Source: Phialemonium atrogriseum
Taxonomy: Eukaryota; Ascomycota; Sordariomycetes; Cephalothecales; Cephalothecaceae
Length of the DNA: 64,000 bases
Reading direction: 5' to 3'
Assembly: GCF_030411735.1 (NCBI RefSeq)
Contig: NW_026848140.1
Coordinates: forward strand, 930,001-994,000
Part shown: one piece after another, positions 31,132 through 43,629 of the stretch
How positions within the stretch are numbered: the first letter of the stretch is position 1
Layout: each line of letters starts with the position of its first letter
Program-made: the position numbers and the translations under genes
Notes under the pieces: model-generated
Database searches by the model: none
The model's input: only the letters and a program-made list of their open reading frames with translations
Told to the model about the DNA's origin: nothing

Positions 31132-33458
31132 ATGGTCAGGGTCCAAATGCTGCCTTTTACCTCCGCCGAGCTCTCGTCCCAAGACAAAGAAGTCTCCATG
31201 GCCTGGGACGATTCGGACGTGCCGACCGACTTCTTTGATCAGTTTACCGTGGCCGACGGGCCAGATTCGACCAGCTTCAGGGGAGGGGAGAGCAACAGCT
31301 ATGCCCAGTTCGGCCCAGCAGAGGTCGTTATCTCGCCACCGAGCTCGACAGACCTAGCGCCGCATTCGATAGCTTCCTCGATTCACGGCCAGGATGCCAT
31401 GTCTGATTCTGCGCAAAGCGCCTCGCACGCCAGGTCGATACCAAGCCATCCGTCCCAACATGCTCAGTACCCGCACCACCTGGCAGTACACTCGGAATCA
31501 ATACACAAGGTAGCTCAAGACTGAAGAACAAAGCGGATGCACAGCTAACCGCCCATGAGCCCTCTGGAGGAGGGCGTTCCATCCCAGACCCAGAGCTGCT
31601 GAGGCTAGATGGCTTGACAATGAGGTCCCCCAGAGTCGTCGTGCCGCCTTCCACCACCCCTTCCGCTCCATCCTCGCCTCGCCTGCAGTCAGAGAATAAG
31701 AAGACGAGCCGTTTAGACGCCATCTGCTCGACCATTCGCAAGGCGACCACCCGCCGTCCACGAGTGCCTCGCGTGCCCACCACCGGGCCGACAAGCCCCA
31801 TAAAAGCCGAAGAGCTGAACGTTGCAGAGACGCATCTGCCCTCGTGCCGCCCGCCGGCAAGTGGCCCCGCGCTGACAAGTGGCCCCGTGGCAGGTCTGAC
31901 CCAAGAGGACCCCAACGCCATGGCCTTCGTCAACGGCTATCTCGACGATCCCTTCTGCATGTCTGACCTTTCGGCGCTGTCCACCCCTAACACTCTCGTC
32001 CACGGGGGAACCGCAGCCGGTGGGGACGCCCCGTCGGGCTCTCAACCGACGGACTGGATGTACGGCGGAGACGCCGTAAGCCACGGCGCCGCGCCGCAAG
32101 CCGGGGAAGAAGGCCTGCACTGGAACGCGGCCTTCACGCCCGGGGGCAGTCTGGACGCCAGGAACGGGAACTGGTGGGTTCCTCTGACGCCGAGGGGGCA
32201 GCCGGCTTTTGACGCAGCGGCGGCCGCGGCCTACCAGACGCAGAACGCCCAGAACGCAACGCTCAACCTGGTCATGCAGATGGACAACAGCACGGGGCTC
32301 GGGTACGATTATGGGCTCTCCAACGGTCTCATCCCGGGCGAGCTCGCTAATGGCGGCGGTGGTGACGGCGGCGGCCGGACTCTCCACATGCCGCAGCCGC
32401 GACAACCGCCGCCGGCGTCGCTCCTTGGCAACGGCTTCACCCTAGACAGTCAGACGTATTTTCCGCCGCCCGGCGGCGACCCCTCTCATCATCACCAAGT
32501 CATGCACCAGCACCAGCACCTGCAGCTCCAGCAGCAGCAACAACACCTCCACCACCACCACCTGCCGCCCCATCCGCCGGCGCAACAGGACCAGCCCACC
32601 ACCTCCTTCCGTCGGCCCAAGCCCCGCGCCCCCTCATCCGGCGCACGCTACCACCAGTCCGGCGCGCTGACCAGCCCGCGCAAGATCCGCGACCGCTCGA
32701 CATCCTCGTCGTCCCCGTCGCCGACCCAGCCCTCTGCCGCGGCCCCGCGCGCCTCGCGCGCCGCCTCCCGCCAACACCAGCACCACCGCCGGCGCGCCGC
32801 CTCGAGCCACGCCGCCCCTCCTCCTCCTCCGCCGCCGTCCCTACCGCCGCCGCCGCTGGCGGGGCCCCCCTCGCTGGCCGGGCCCGGCATAGCTACGCGG
32901 TCGTCGTCGTCGCTCTCGTCGACCGCCTCTATCCAGGCCGCCGCCGCGTTGGGGGGGCACATGCCCAAGCATCACCCCAACCACCACCACCACCACCACC
33001 AGGCGAAACCCCCGACCACCGCCGCGCCGGCGCACGCCATCCGCAAGCGCAAGTCCTGGTCCCACGCGCGGCGCACCTCGTCTTTCAACAACATGTCCAT
33101 GATGGCCATGTCCTCCGCCGCCGCCGGGGCGGCGGGCGACTCGACAGCCCCCATGACGCCGCCCGACCGGCGGCGGGCCAGCGAGGGCGAAGGCCCCGGT
33201 GCCGCTAGCGGCGGCGGAGGCGGAGGAGGGGGAGGAGGGGGAGGCGGCGGTGGCATCGGGTTCGTCAACTACACGCCCGACGACCACGGCATCCTCATGG
33301 CCGGGGTGGCGCCCAGCGGGAGCAGCAAGACCAAGGCGCGGCGCGAGAGGGAGGCCGCGGAGCGCCAGCGCCGGCTCAACGAGGCCGTCATGAAGGCGGT
33401 CGCGGCGTCGGGCGGGGACCTGTCGAGTCTGAGGGAGAGGTTGGCGCTTGGGGTGTGA
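31132..33458 (+). CDS. wetA: Developmental regulatory protein WetA
   Basis: The N-terminal frame starts at the ATG at 31132 and includes SMAWDDSDVPTDFFDQF, the WetA-like N-terminal block; it stops after 130 codons. The main frame, open from 31405 to 33458, carries SIPDPELLRLDGLTMRSPR, GNWWVPLTPRG, Gln-, His-, Pro- and Gly-rich runs, RKRKSWSHARR, and the hallmark C-terminus FVNYTPDDHGILMAGVAPSG followed by SSKTKARRE. WetA acts last in the BrlA-AbaA-WetA pathway and controls conidial wall maturation, trehalose and spore dormancy. The two frames differ by +2. A 59-nt intron (31484..31542, GTACAC...CACAG) would join them in phase, but its donor and branch site are weak; an indel is the alternative. 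The poly-Gly run (about 33208-33255) and poly-His run (about 32982-33000) are encoded by simple repeats. Confidence 0.85.
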
Positions 33459-34633
33459 AGGGGTTGTGGAGGGGAGGTTGGGTGATGAGGGATGGAGATC
33501 GGAGATGGGCGAGCGGGATAGTTAGAGAAGAGGCAAGGTTTGGTTTTGGCTGGGAAGCTTTGTTGTGTCTGATACTTGTGAACCGAAAAGGTGTTTTGTT
33601 TGTACGAGGTGGCCACTCTTGCGGAGTTACTAATTTGGCCTCGTCTAGCCAGCTCTTGGGGTTCTTGCTTTGAGATACTCGGATCTGCTTCTGTTCTGCC
33701 TTTGAACGCAGTGGGTGCTTTGTTTTGCTTTGGTCTATTTTGTTTGGTCTGGTTTGGTTATTTTCACAAGTCTCAGGCAATCTGTTTCTATGTTTGTAAA
33801 GGGAGCTCTTGGAGTTTTGAGCCATGTAATATTATAATCAACTTACCGATTCCTGTTGCTAGAATATCGCTCTCCATGTTAATCAGCAACCATACTTCCT
33901 GGGAACTCGTTGTGAAGACAAGCAGAGCCGTACAACGCAATTGTGGATTGGCATGGGCTCTAATCCTGAGCCGAACATGTTCACGAGGTCAATAATAAAT
34001 AACGGAAAAATCAATTAGCTATCTCTGTTCGCCCCAGAGCCGCTATCCCGATCCCAAGGAGAACAAAAGGAGGCCAGTCCTGGCATGAGTGATGTCTCTG
34101 AACCGGCCAACCTTTCCCGTATCCCCAGTCCAGCTGTTGGTTCTAGGAATAGTTTCGAAAACCCCTCCCTCGCGGTATGTATATACGCGACAAGTATCGA
34201 TTGGTTGGCCGGATCGAATTGGACTCGGTAGTTGATGTGGTTTTACATAAGTGGAAGAATAATTCAGTAGACCCCATCACCCTTGATCTCTCCCTCTATG
34301 ACGCCTGATTCATTCCCTGATTGACAAATAGAAAATATGAGTGCAGCTGTGCCGAATAAGAAAAAGGTATAGCCGGTGCATAGGATAGACCACTATATAA
34401 ATGCTTGGTGCTAACCCTGAGCTCAAAACACCGAAGTGGGCTAACCCCTACTTCTAAGAGCTGTAATCTGGGGGCATGGGGTGGGTCTCTCGACGGGCTA
34501 CCCAACATACATATCTTGGTCGCTGAACCGAGATGCTGCTTCGTCGGGATTTGCGGCCGTACGCCGAGAGAATGGTTTTATGAGTTGCTGCAGGACAGGG
34601 CCGGATTATGGCACCTCATCTGCCTAGCGCTCT
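33459..34633. other. Convergent intergenic region, wetA / Flc-like
   Basis: This holds the 3' UTRs of two converging genes. A T/G-rich stretch (about 33715-33770) follows wetA. No gene-like frame is seen. Confidence 0.55.
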
Positions 34634-37024
34634 CTAATGGTCGTAGCCAGCACCACGTTGCCACGGGCTGCATAGCGAGTTAGTTACGGACTCGGGCACA
34701 TTGTACGGTGCTACCACCACTTACCTGGCATTGTTCTGTGACCTGAATCCTCCGGCTGGACTAGCATTATGTTGTGATCGGTATCCGGACGAAAGGTTCG
34801 ATGCGGAGCCATTGTACGGGCTCGGGTCCCTCGGCATGTTACCACCCTGCTGATTGCGCGGATAACCGTACGGCGACGGAGATCGGTTATCTGCAGGGAA
34901 CAAAGGCATGGACGGATCAACTGGCGACCGTGGCGGGTCTCGGTATGAGTTGTTACTCATGGAGTTTGACGTGGATGCCGGCAGGGGATGGTGGGCGGGA
35001 TCGTTCCGGCGGCGCAGGGAGTCCGAGGAGATCGAGTCGGCATCGTCCTCGAGGTCAAGGCCGGGCTTGTACCCCGCCTTGTCACCTCGAGCAGTGGCGG
35101 CCAAGGCGTCGAGCTCGGTGGTAGTGTTCAACTGGGTCTGAGACTTCATGAACGAGGCACGGTCATCCGCCATGTACTGGTACCGGGCATCAGGGTTCTC
35201 GCGGAAGAAGACGATGACGGTGGTGACAATGAGCATGATCAGTAGAACCAGGGAGAAAGCGGCATTGGCAATCCATAGAACGACACCAACAACGCCGGTG
35301 ACCAGCGGAGGCTGGTTGAAGACATCGGTGAAGATCAGCAGGAAGATGGCGTTGAGGAAGTTGATGACGCAGATGGCGATATTGAACGAGTTGGTGCTCT
35401 TGTCCATCCAAGGTCGCAACACACTGGCCGCAATCAAAGCGCCGGCCTCGATCAGGATCAAGCCGATGGCCTGGACGATGCCCTTACGCTGAGCAAAGGC
35501 GAGGAACATCCCCTTGGCGAGATGGTACCCGAGGACCGGAACAATAAAGTAGTAAGCCGAGGCGCGGAACTGGACGTAGAGGAAGCCCCACTTGTTCAGT
35601 GCCTGAGGATCGGAGAAGAGGATGTATGCCGGGTTTCTATGCATGGCCACGGAGCGGCGGGCAATGCGGATGACCTTGGACGCGGCCCAGCCAAGGGTGA
35701 TGGCCATGCCGAAGAAGAAGAAGACAGCGAGAACCATCTCGGCGGCCGAGTCGTTCTGGGTGAACTCCCACAGGCAGAGAATAACCATCTGGGGGAATCC
35801 GATGAGCGTCAGTCGGAAGAGAATGCCCTTGAGGACGGTGAACCAGCCATTGCGGAATTCGAGGAACGTGTCACTCTTCATCCACCTCTGCTTGGCTGCA
35901 AGTTCGCAGAAGCCCTTGAAGGCGGCGACACAGAGCACTGTGAGGACGACGAAGATACAGAAGAAGCTGAGGCCAGTCATGAAGAGGTTCGTCGACTCAA
36001 TCTTGGCCCGGAAAGCCACACGCTGAATGCCGAAGACCACATAACTGCCAGAGCCGGTCTGAATGTTCCCTCGCTTCATGAGGCTTGAAGCGCCGTCGAC
36101 AACGCTGCGGGGCATCATGGCAATGGAGCGCCTGAAAAGGTCTACAGCTGGAGCTGCAACCTGCAGCGCTCGCTTTTCGACCTGAACAGAGACCGTGGTC
36201 AGGGAGTCGAAGATGGTCGAAGGGGTCCCGCCAGTCGCTCGCTGGTACCAAGTGAAGATGTTCTGCATGAAACCCACCCTGATAATCCCCATGCTCCACT
36301 GGAAATCCTGGGTCCAAGCCTGGACAGCTGGGGGAAGAGGAATGCCCGTCAGTCCGATGATGGCTTGGGCCTGGAAGTAACCAAACAGGGACAGGGCGTT
36401 GGCAGCGACGTGAGCAGCAGCATTCGAATGGCCGAGACCAGAGACAACGGCAGACGAGGCCAGGGCGAGGCCAGCAACAATAGCCGTTGCCCATTTGACA
36501 CCGATGAGGTCAACCGTCTTGCCGTTGGAGACATCAGCCTCGACACAAGCAACACTATTCTGTGACGGGGAACCGTCGGGGTTGGTCAAGTTGATGAAGA
36601 CCCTGACCTTGGCGTCGAGATCCGGCATGGTGTAGGCAATGCCGGGGATTTGATTGACGGCATCTGGCGCGACGTCGAGGTTGAATCTCAAGGGAATCTT
36701 TCCTGCCACCATGGGGCACAGACCGGCCAAATCGGCATCGCAGGGATTGACGGTCGTCCTGATGATGTTGTAGCCATACGCAGAAATCTGGACATCGAAG
36801 ACGGCATTTCCCTGGATAGAGGAGACGGCGACGATATTGATGGATGCCGAAAGATTGTTCGGCGTGAAGACGACATTAAACAAACTCGCGGTGAACCCCG
36901 AGTTGTCCTGACATGTGTTCAACGAATTCGACTTGAGTAGATGATCTTCCTTAGCGGCGGCAGGCGACGCGAGCGAGGCGACGACTGAGAGGAGCGCTAG
37001 GGGCTTCGCTATTGACGACCACAT
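34634..37024 (-). CDS. FLC2: Flc-type TRP-like membrane protein (flavin carrier family)
   Basis: Exons 34725..37024 and 34634..34667 give 777 residues. The large frame ends in AGGTAAGT, where the stop overlaps a perfect donor. Intron 34668..34724 (CTAAC branch, GCAG acceptor) leads to a last exon that changes the tail to SPWQRGAGYDH, the form I expect for the family. A signal peptide (about residues 1-24) is followed by an ML-like/TRP_N luminal domain with several Cys (residues 37-160), then about nine membrane segments between 180 and 620 and a disordered Ser/Pro/Arg cytosolic tail. Yeast Flc1-3 act in FAD uptake into the ER, cell-wall integrity and calcium homeostasis. Flc2 rather than Flc1 or Flc3 is an inference. 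It is divergent from nothing close: 2.4 kb of gene-free DNA lies upstream. Confidence 0.88.
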
Positions 37025-39439
37025 GACTGCTAGATGCTGACGACGTTCTTGACCCCTCCTGGGGGTTTTGGATTCGCGTTCCGGTCGGTCGTTGATTCTT
37101 TGGCGATGACGCGAGACGAGTCGGTCAGATCATGGGAATATCGACGCGAGATTGGGGGACCGGTGGTTCGACGGATCGCAAGAGAAGCTGGCTGAACTGG
37201 AACGACTTGTCGGAACAGAAACTGGTTCAGTTAAGGCTTTAATGGCGAAGTCAACTCTCGAATTGAATCAAGAGGCTTGGCACAGGGGGGGTTCGATTCG
37301 GAACGAGCTTGGCGGGTCGTGGCAGGAATGAAGAAAGCGAGGGAAGTCTGCCAACGAGTAGGTGCGCGTCCGATTCACGAAAAAAAGAAAATCGACCAAA
37401 CCGCCTCGAGATGCAAATGATGGTGGTGAAGATGAGCGGTGCCGATTGTCTTGATTAGGGGCTGCACTTCTGTAGATGACGGAAGAGAGCGGGTGGGCAG
37501 GGAACGAGAGGATAGCTCTGGGAGGCGGTGCAGGCGTAATGAAAGGGGGAAAACTGGGATCCCTTTTGGGGGTGGAGGAGTGAACGGGCTGGCATGAAGG
37601 GACCCATACATAAGGTACCTAGTAAACCACAGACGTGACCTGTTATGGAAGTATTGGATCCTAGAATATTTGGCGAAATGAGATCACCCAGGCTAGGCGA
37701 GGTACTTTATGGTACACTAAGGTCCACCAAAAATCATGTTCTGAATGAGTACTCTCGAGGTTGCCTGCAACGTGAATCAAGGCCTGTGTTTGGGCCTCCT
37801 CTAACCGGAATGACCAGCCCATGTATGCACTTCGTAACTCACCCCACTGCGCTGGAGTTCGTGTTCATTGGCATTCCAGGGAGGTGCAGGTCAATACGAT
37901 ACGGCGGATTACTGGGCACTCAAGTTCAAGCCGACTCCCGGCCTCTTGCTTCGTGAGCAACATCCCTTCAAGACTGGAAGCAAGTACAGAATACGGAAGA
38001 CTTTATACCACGCTAAGTTCGAAAGTTATCCAGTTATCCAAACTGGGAAAGCGGAGCTGTCACTTTTCCCCAGTCCATTCCGTCACTCCCGACGCGTTAA
38101 ATTGCTGTAAATGACTGACTGACAATGGAAAAGGCTCAGCATTCATGCTTCAAAGCTGCCTCAGGCATTAAATTCCAATGAATTATAAAGTACCTGATGT
38201 ACTAGCTGGGCGGGTAGCAATGAGAGAAGCCATATTCCGTACAATACGGATACATGTCATGCCATATCGGTACCAATGCACTACGTTCCAGGGAGACATC
38301 GATCCTGAGTCGTCGCTGCTCCCAGCATGCACCAGCTATGGATTGAGGTCCAGGCCCTCCCCAGCTAAGCTGGAAGCCCAAGAGATGGAGATCAGCGCAC
38401 CGACGCTGTCAGCCAATCACAGACCCGGTGTCCTTTGTTTCTGCTGCACCTCCTGCACCCAACTCTGCCTCTGTAACCGGCCCAAGTTTTCAAAGTTAAA
38501 ATTATCGCACCCTGCACAGCCACGCTCTAGCCAGCGAATACGAATCTACGATTCCTCAATGTGGGGAAAAACAGGTAGGGTCTGATCATATCCGCTCGTC
38601 CCTTTTTTCCCTCTTTTTGTTCTTCACCTTTTTGGGCAGGTAGGTTTTCTAGATTCAGACGACTGCTGCCCCTGTTTGTCGCACCAGTAACTCCCAAGAA
38701 AAACGACATGAAAATCACTTTCAGCGCGACCCGGAATCCCCAGCAGTGAGACGAAACAGCATCACTAAGTCAGCCGTTAGTGAACGTGGTGCTCCAATTC
38801 TTTACTTTTCTAGACCACAAGACAGATTTTTAAACGCCCAGCCCCAAAGTGTCTCATGTCGATCCAGTAACGTCATCATGCTCCCCACATGTCCCTACCA
38901 CCTGTTGGCTTCCCCGGGACTTGCGATGCTGTGTAACTGGGCCAACCACTCGATGCGGCTCTCATAACCAATGATTGACTGACCCATGATGTGGCGAGGA
39001 TCATTTATTATCGTCGTTGCAAGATTTAAGCGCTGGCTGGCCCTGGCCTTACCTGCCAGATACCTGTCAGAGCAAGCGCCGATCAACAATACCGGCTTGA
39101 TACTCGGGAAATCATGGGGCAGCCAACGTCATACAGAACTTGTACAAAGGTAACTAATTGGCGGTGTAAACTTGTAAACTAGGCTTCTCTAAGTAGTCCA
39201 ACAGCTCGACGGCCCCTACAGTAATCTATCTGTAGATCCTGAATGATAGTAGCCAACCTCTAACCCCCTATGCACCCCTCCATGATGTCTCGACAAGCAA
39301 AGGGTATACGCCGAGAAAATACATGGGATTATGGGTATAGAACCATGGTCCAGAACATTATGTTGCGCCAACCATATGCGCCTAGAAAGCCAAAACAGTA
39401 AACACATGAAACACACAAACAAACCCCTGCGCGCCCATC
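37025..39439. other. 2.4-kb gene-free region between Flc-like and DUF3433 genes
   Basis: This is the Flc-like promoter and 5' leader and the DUF3433 3' flank. Open frames at 37645..37956, 37821..38114 and 38178..38585 (+) overlap one another and lack protein-like features. No RNA gene is seen. Confidence 0.55.
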
Positions 39440-42064
39440 TCACAACCAGTCGACGTGTCGCTCCTCCCACGGATTGGTAGCCTTGGAGTAGTCATACCCA
39501 AACTTGTACCTGCTTAGCAGCTCCTCTTCGTCGACGCCGCAGTGCGGCTGGCCGTCGCGCCCCTGGAACCACCCGAGGCCGTACGTCTTGCCGACGCCGT
39601 CCAGCCGCCTGCCCATCTCGGCGTTGCTCAGCTTGGCCGCGCCCACAAAGTCGTACAGCATCTTGGACTGGTGGATGAAGGCCAGCACCGACGCGATCGT
39701 GTTGGGCTGCCGCGGCAGGAACACCCTCCTGCGCCGCCCGAACGCCACCGACGCCACCAGCCACATGTACAGCAGCACGAACGCCGCGAGCCCCAGCGAC
39801 ACCCAGAACGACAGCTCCGTCTCCTGGCCCGCGTTGATCTCGCCCGCATCGCACGCCTCCGCGCCGTCATCGCCGCCACTCCCCCCGGCGGCGCAGGCGC
39901 CACCACCCGCGGCGCCGGCCCGCACCCCGGCGACAAAATCCCGGCCGTCGACCGAGGCGAGCGACGTCACCAGCACCGTCAGGAACTCGGCCATGACGGT
40001 GCCGAGTCCGACGAAGAAGACGAGCCAGTGGCGGTTCAGGAAGGCGCGGATGGCCACCCAGCCGAAGGGCATGGCCGTGTAGTCCAGCGTCAGGGTGCGG
40101 GGCGGGGCGTGCCGCCGCGAGAGGATGTAGTAGGGCTCCATCATGCGCACGTCGGTCTCGAGCCCGCCCCAGCTCAGCTTGATGCAGACAGCGAGGGCCG
40201 TGGGGATCCAGGGGGCCCTGTCGGTGACCACAGTGGCCCGCGTGAAGAGGAAGGTGGGTATGAGCCCGAGGAAGAGCATGATGCCAATGAGGAACGGGAC
40301 GGCGCCCCAGGTACGGAGCATCCTGGGGTGCGGGTTTTCGGACAGGTGGTCCTTGATATATCTGTCCCGCTCCTGCTTCGTTGGCGGGTTGTCGTCGTCG
40401 GGGGCGAGTGACGAATTGCGCAGCACGTAACGATGGTTCTTGAGCTTGTGGTGAATATCTTTGTGGGTTGCGACATCCATGTCTTTGAAGTCCATGAGGA
40501 TGTGGCTCACCACGGCCATCGAGGCCAGCCCAGCAATGCCCTTGACGTCGGCAAGGAGACCCGATCTCCGAGTCTGGAGCTGATAAAAGAGCACGCATCC
40601 CAGCAGCGCGATGATGAGCAAAGTGACGGTGAGAAAACGCGACCAGAGCGGGTCGATGGCGATGCTCTTCTCGCCCAATGGATTGGCCATGCGCTCGTTG
40701 CGGCCCGGGGAGAGGTTGATCGAAGCCGCTCCTAGGGTCGGAACAAGAGCATTCGCTAGCAGCGTAGCCACCGAAGACACGGCGACGGCATAATGTTTGC
40801 AGTGGAGAGCCCTGAAGGGTCGCAGAAAGCTGAAGTAGGTGATATAGTCGACGTTGATGGACTCGGCAGCCAGTGCGCCTCTCTCCTTGGATAGCTGGTA
40901 AAAGGCCTCGAGGCGCTTCACCTCGAAATCGGTGATCTGCCACAGGACGCCGAAGGACACGGTAATGAGCGTTGGTAAGAACTTGAAGGCAAAGTATTCG
41001 ATAGGCGGGATTTCCGAGGGGGTGTGGAATTTGAGAAGCGGCTGTCTCGCAGACATCTGGTAAACTACTTCCTGGGTACCACCGAGGCCGAGAGAGAGCA
41101 GTATTAGAGCTAAGAGATAGGGCGGCCTCATCGAGAAGGGTTTCCAGTCAGGTTGTGGATAGAACACTTCTGTCCTCTGGGGTTTCATGGGATACGTAGA
41201 CTGTCGCATTCCAGGCTCGTTCGAGATAGAGGTATTTGGACCGGCCATTAGGCTGAGGTCAACTTCAGACTGGCCACGAGGCTCTTCTTCCATTATGACC
41301 TCGATTACCTCTCCTCTCTTGTTGGCTTCGATCTGACCTAGCTGTTTCACGGTAGGACTCCTGCGCGGGGCCGAGTGTTGTCGCGCAAGCGAGAAGGACC
41401 GCAATGGAGGCGCGCGCTCCAAAACGGGACTCGTTGCAAACAGTTCCGACTGGCTCATCTTGGTGTCCGCCCTGATGCCCAACCCCAAGCCCCCCGTAAG
41501 CTTCCCTCTCGCCTCTTGTTCCTGGAGTTTCTTCATGAACTGTTCGTCGTGCCATGTGCTTGGGCCGAGGGCATGTGAGAGGTCGAACGCGGGCTCGACA
41601 GGATCGGCTCTGTCTGTAGATCCCATCGCCGCGGCATTGTTGATCAGGCCCAGGTCAATGCCGTCTTCTTCCTCCGCGATCGCACCGTGTGTCCTCCTGA
41701 GCGACCTCCTCTCCTGGACGTAGCTCCGGCTGTGTCTCCTGGCTGGCGGCAGCTGGCCTCCAGTCACGGGAACCTGCTCATAGCCGCCGCCGCCGCCGAG
41801 ATAGCCCGTAAACGATGACCACCCCGAGGGGCCGTCCCGGGACGTAGTTCCGGCATCTGGTGAACCTGCGCGGGGCGGCGCATCGTCGATCGTCTGGAGC
41901 GACACCAGAGATTCGCGTCTAGGTGTGATCGGGCTGCCGTACGGATCATGCCCGTAGTTAGGGAAGTCGGAGATATCGGAGACGGTAGATATACGGCTGA
42001 GCGCGCCCGAGGAGGTGCTTGTATGCAATGGTGGTTGCCGCCGCTGCGGGTTACTGTAATCCAT
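39440..42064 (-). CDS. DUF3433 multi-pass membrane protein
   Basis: This is a single exon of 874 residues starting at the ATG at 42064. Residues 1-310 are disordered, with Ser/Arg-rich possible phosphorylation sites (RRESLVSLQTIDD, RRHSRSYVQERRSLRRTHG). The rest has about ten hydrophobic segments in two related blocks, beginning WKPFSMRPPYLLALILLSLG and, later, MEPYYILSRRHAPPRTLTLD. Each block has the PPIEYFAFKFLPTLITVSFG / LEAFYQLSKERGALAAESIN type of signature I associate with fungal DUF3433 proteins. A Gly/Ala/Cys-rich extramembrane loop lies near 715-745. The C-terminus is hydrophilic and Tyr/Trp-rich. Fungal members are poorly characterised; no transport activity can be claimed from the sequence. 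Long antisense frames here (for example 39542..40411) follow from the GC-rich third positions. Confidence 0.8.
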   Translation of the reverse strand: MDYSNPQRRQPPLHTSTSSGALSRISTVSDISDFPNYGHDPYGSPITPRRESLVSLQTIDDAPPRAGSPDAGTTSRDGPSGWSSFTGYLGGGGGYEQVPVTGGQLPPARRHSRSYVQERRSLRRTHGAIAEEEDGIDLGLINNAAAMGSTDRADPVEPAFDLSHALGPSTWHDEQFMKKLQEQEARGKLTGGLGLGIRADTKMSQSELFATSPVLERAPPLRSFSLARQHSAPRRSPTVKQLGQIEANKRGEVIEVIMEEEPRGQSEVDLSLMAGPNTSISNEPGMRQSTYPMKPQRTEVFYPQPDWKPFSMRPPYLLALILLSLGLGGTQEVVYQMSARQPLLKFHTPSEIPPIEYFAFKFLPTLITVSFGVLWQITDFEVKRLEAFYQLSKERGALAAESINVDYITYFSFLRPFRALHCKHYAVAVSSVATLLANALVPTLGAASINLSPGRNERMANPLGEKSIAIDPLWSRFLTVTLLIIALLGCVLFYQLQTRRSGLLADVKGIAGLASMAVVSHILMDFKDMDVATHKDIHHKLKNHRYVLRNSSLAPDDDNPPTKQERDRYIKDHLSENPHPRMLRTWGAVPFLIGIMLFLGLIPTFLFTRATVVTDRAPWIPTALAVCIKLSWGGLETDVRMMEPYYILSRRHAPPRTLTLDYTAMPFGWVAIRAFLNRHWLVFFVGLGTVMAEFLTVLVTSLASVDGRDFVAGVRAGAAGGGACAAGGSGGDDGAEACDAGEINAGQETELSFWVSLGLAAFVLLYMWLVASVAFGRRRRVFLPRQPNTIASVLAFIHQSKMLYDFVGAAKLSNAEMGRRLDGVGKTYGLGWFQGRDGQPHCGVDEEELLSRYKFGYDYSKATNPWEERHVDWL

Positions 42065-43629
42065 GCCCCAGAACTATACCATATTTCGGGAACGAGGGTC
42101 GGAAACGAAGGTTGGAAATGAGGATGTCGAGGAGAACCACGGGTGGCAGCAAGTGAACAGCAGAACAACGAAGTTTCAGACCATATTATAATTATCAAGC
42201 GGAACAAGCGCTTTTTTTCAAAGTGCGACCATATGTTGTGAAAAGGAGGGCATCCGGGCAGCTGAAGGGGATGGATCCTGGCAGGTCTTATCCAAATCCA
42301 CTCGCTCGCGGGGCTACTTGCGGCTGAGCCAGGGGGACCAACAACGGAGCAGGACAAGGGGTGATAAGGCTGAACACGTTGCAACACTAGCCAGGGAAAA
42401 AAAGAAACGGGAAAATTAGAGAGAAGAAACGACGAGAGAAGGAGAGTTGATTAGAAAATTAGGAAACTACAACGATGGTTAATAATCGGCAGACAGCCAC
42501 ATCATTAGTGAAGACCCGTCGGTCAGAGAGAACGAGAGTTGCTCGGTAAGTAGGAAGGTAGTAAAACAGGTAACGATTTAGGAGGCGCTTGACGAGCTGG
42601 ATGCTGGTGGAGAGAATGGGTCTCCACCAGTCCCGTGCCCGGCTGGCCGTCGGTATCCCAATAGAATGGGAGGACTCCCATCCTCGTGGGGCGACAGTGC
42701 ATTGGGCCAATCACAGGGCGACCATCTCGCTGCACCAGCCAAGCCACTATTAATAGGTACCTTATGTACTGTACCTTGGAGGTGGGTGGGACAACAGGGA
42801 GGGCCACCTTGGAGTCCTGGGCCACCACGTTCCGCAAGAGGAGGGGCACTCTGCACTGCATTTGCAGGCGGCTACGAAATTCGTAGTCATTCAGTGTTGA
42901 TGAATAACGCTGCGATGAGCGACTTCGGCGTGTAGCGGGTGTAGCCGCACGGCCATGATGGGCCCTGTTTGGGCGATCAACGGGCCCCACAAGGTCGGAT
43001 GCTGCCGTCGTGGTGCCTCGATCCAGCATGCCTCGATTCCAGGAAGTAGAAGAGATTTGCCAAACCCGACCCTGAGTTACCACAGTACAGAGCCATTCTA
43101 TCGCGGGAGGAGACATGCAAAATGATCACCTTTTAAGGGGGCCTTCTCTCTATTTAGGTTGGATGGTCTGATACAGGGTCAACCATCGGTCGCAATGAGC
43201 CGAACCAGAGGAGCCATTCCGGCTGATATTAGCCTGCTGTGGCCCATCTGTGGCCCATCTGTGGCACCCAGTCAAGCGGCTCGTTGGTTCGGAGGGGAAC
43301 CCCCTTAGAAGAGCTGATATCGCCATTCGCTATTGCTTGAACCCCGGACAAGCATCTGTTACAAGTTGATATTTGCCAGAATCCGTCTACCCGTCAGGAG
43401 TCGTATCGACGTCTCCCAGGCATAGCGTCATTGTTAATGCTCTGGCAGATCCTTCGGGTTCGGTCCAAGCCCATATATCCCCATATATCTCAGTTCCGGT
43501 CAGCCTCTCTCCCATTTGATCCAATCGATGGGCTCTTGTTCCTAGACCCTTACCCCGATTCCCCGCCTAGCTCTCGATGTCATCGTCACCACCGCCGCCG
43601 CCATCTTTCTCTTCATCTCGCTCTTCATC
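42065..43629. other. Divergent intergenic region, DUF3433 / GTPase
   Basis: This 1.6-kb promoter region serves two divergent genes. It contains a CTGTGGCCCAT tandem repeat (43237-43265). Overlapping frames at 42523..43116 (-) and 42666..42935 (+) have no domain. Confidence 0.55.
43237..43265. repeat. Tandem repeat (CTGTGGCCCAT)2.6
   Basis: Two exact 11-bp copies are followed by a partial third copy (CTGTGGC), about 370 bp upstream of the GTPase start. No function is evident. Confidence 0.8.

Noticed and set aside
37281..37310. GGGTTCGATTC, like a tRNA T-arm
   Set aside because: No matching acceptor, D-arm or anticodon stem is found around it.
39542..40411. 289-codon open frame antisense to the DUF3433 gene
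   Set aside because: It is low-complexity, rich in Arg, Glu and Gly, and mirrors the codon bias of the sense gene.
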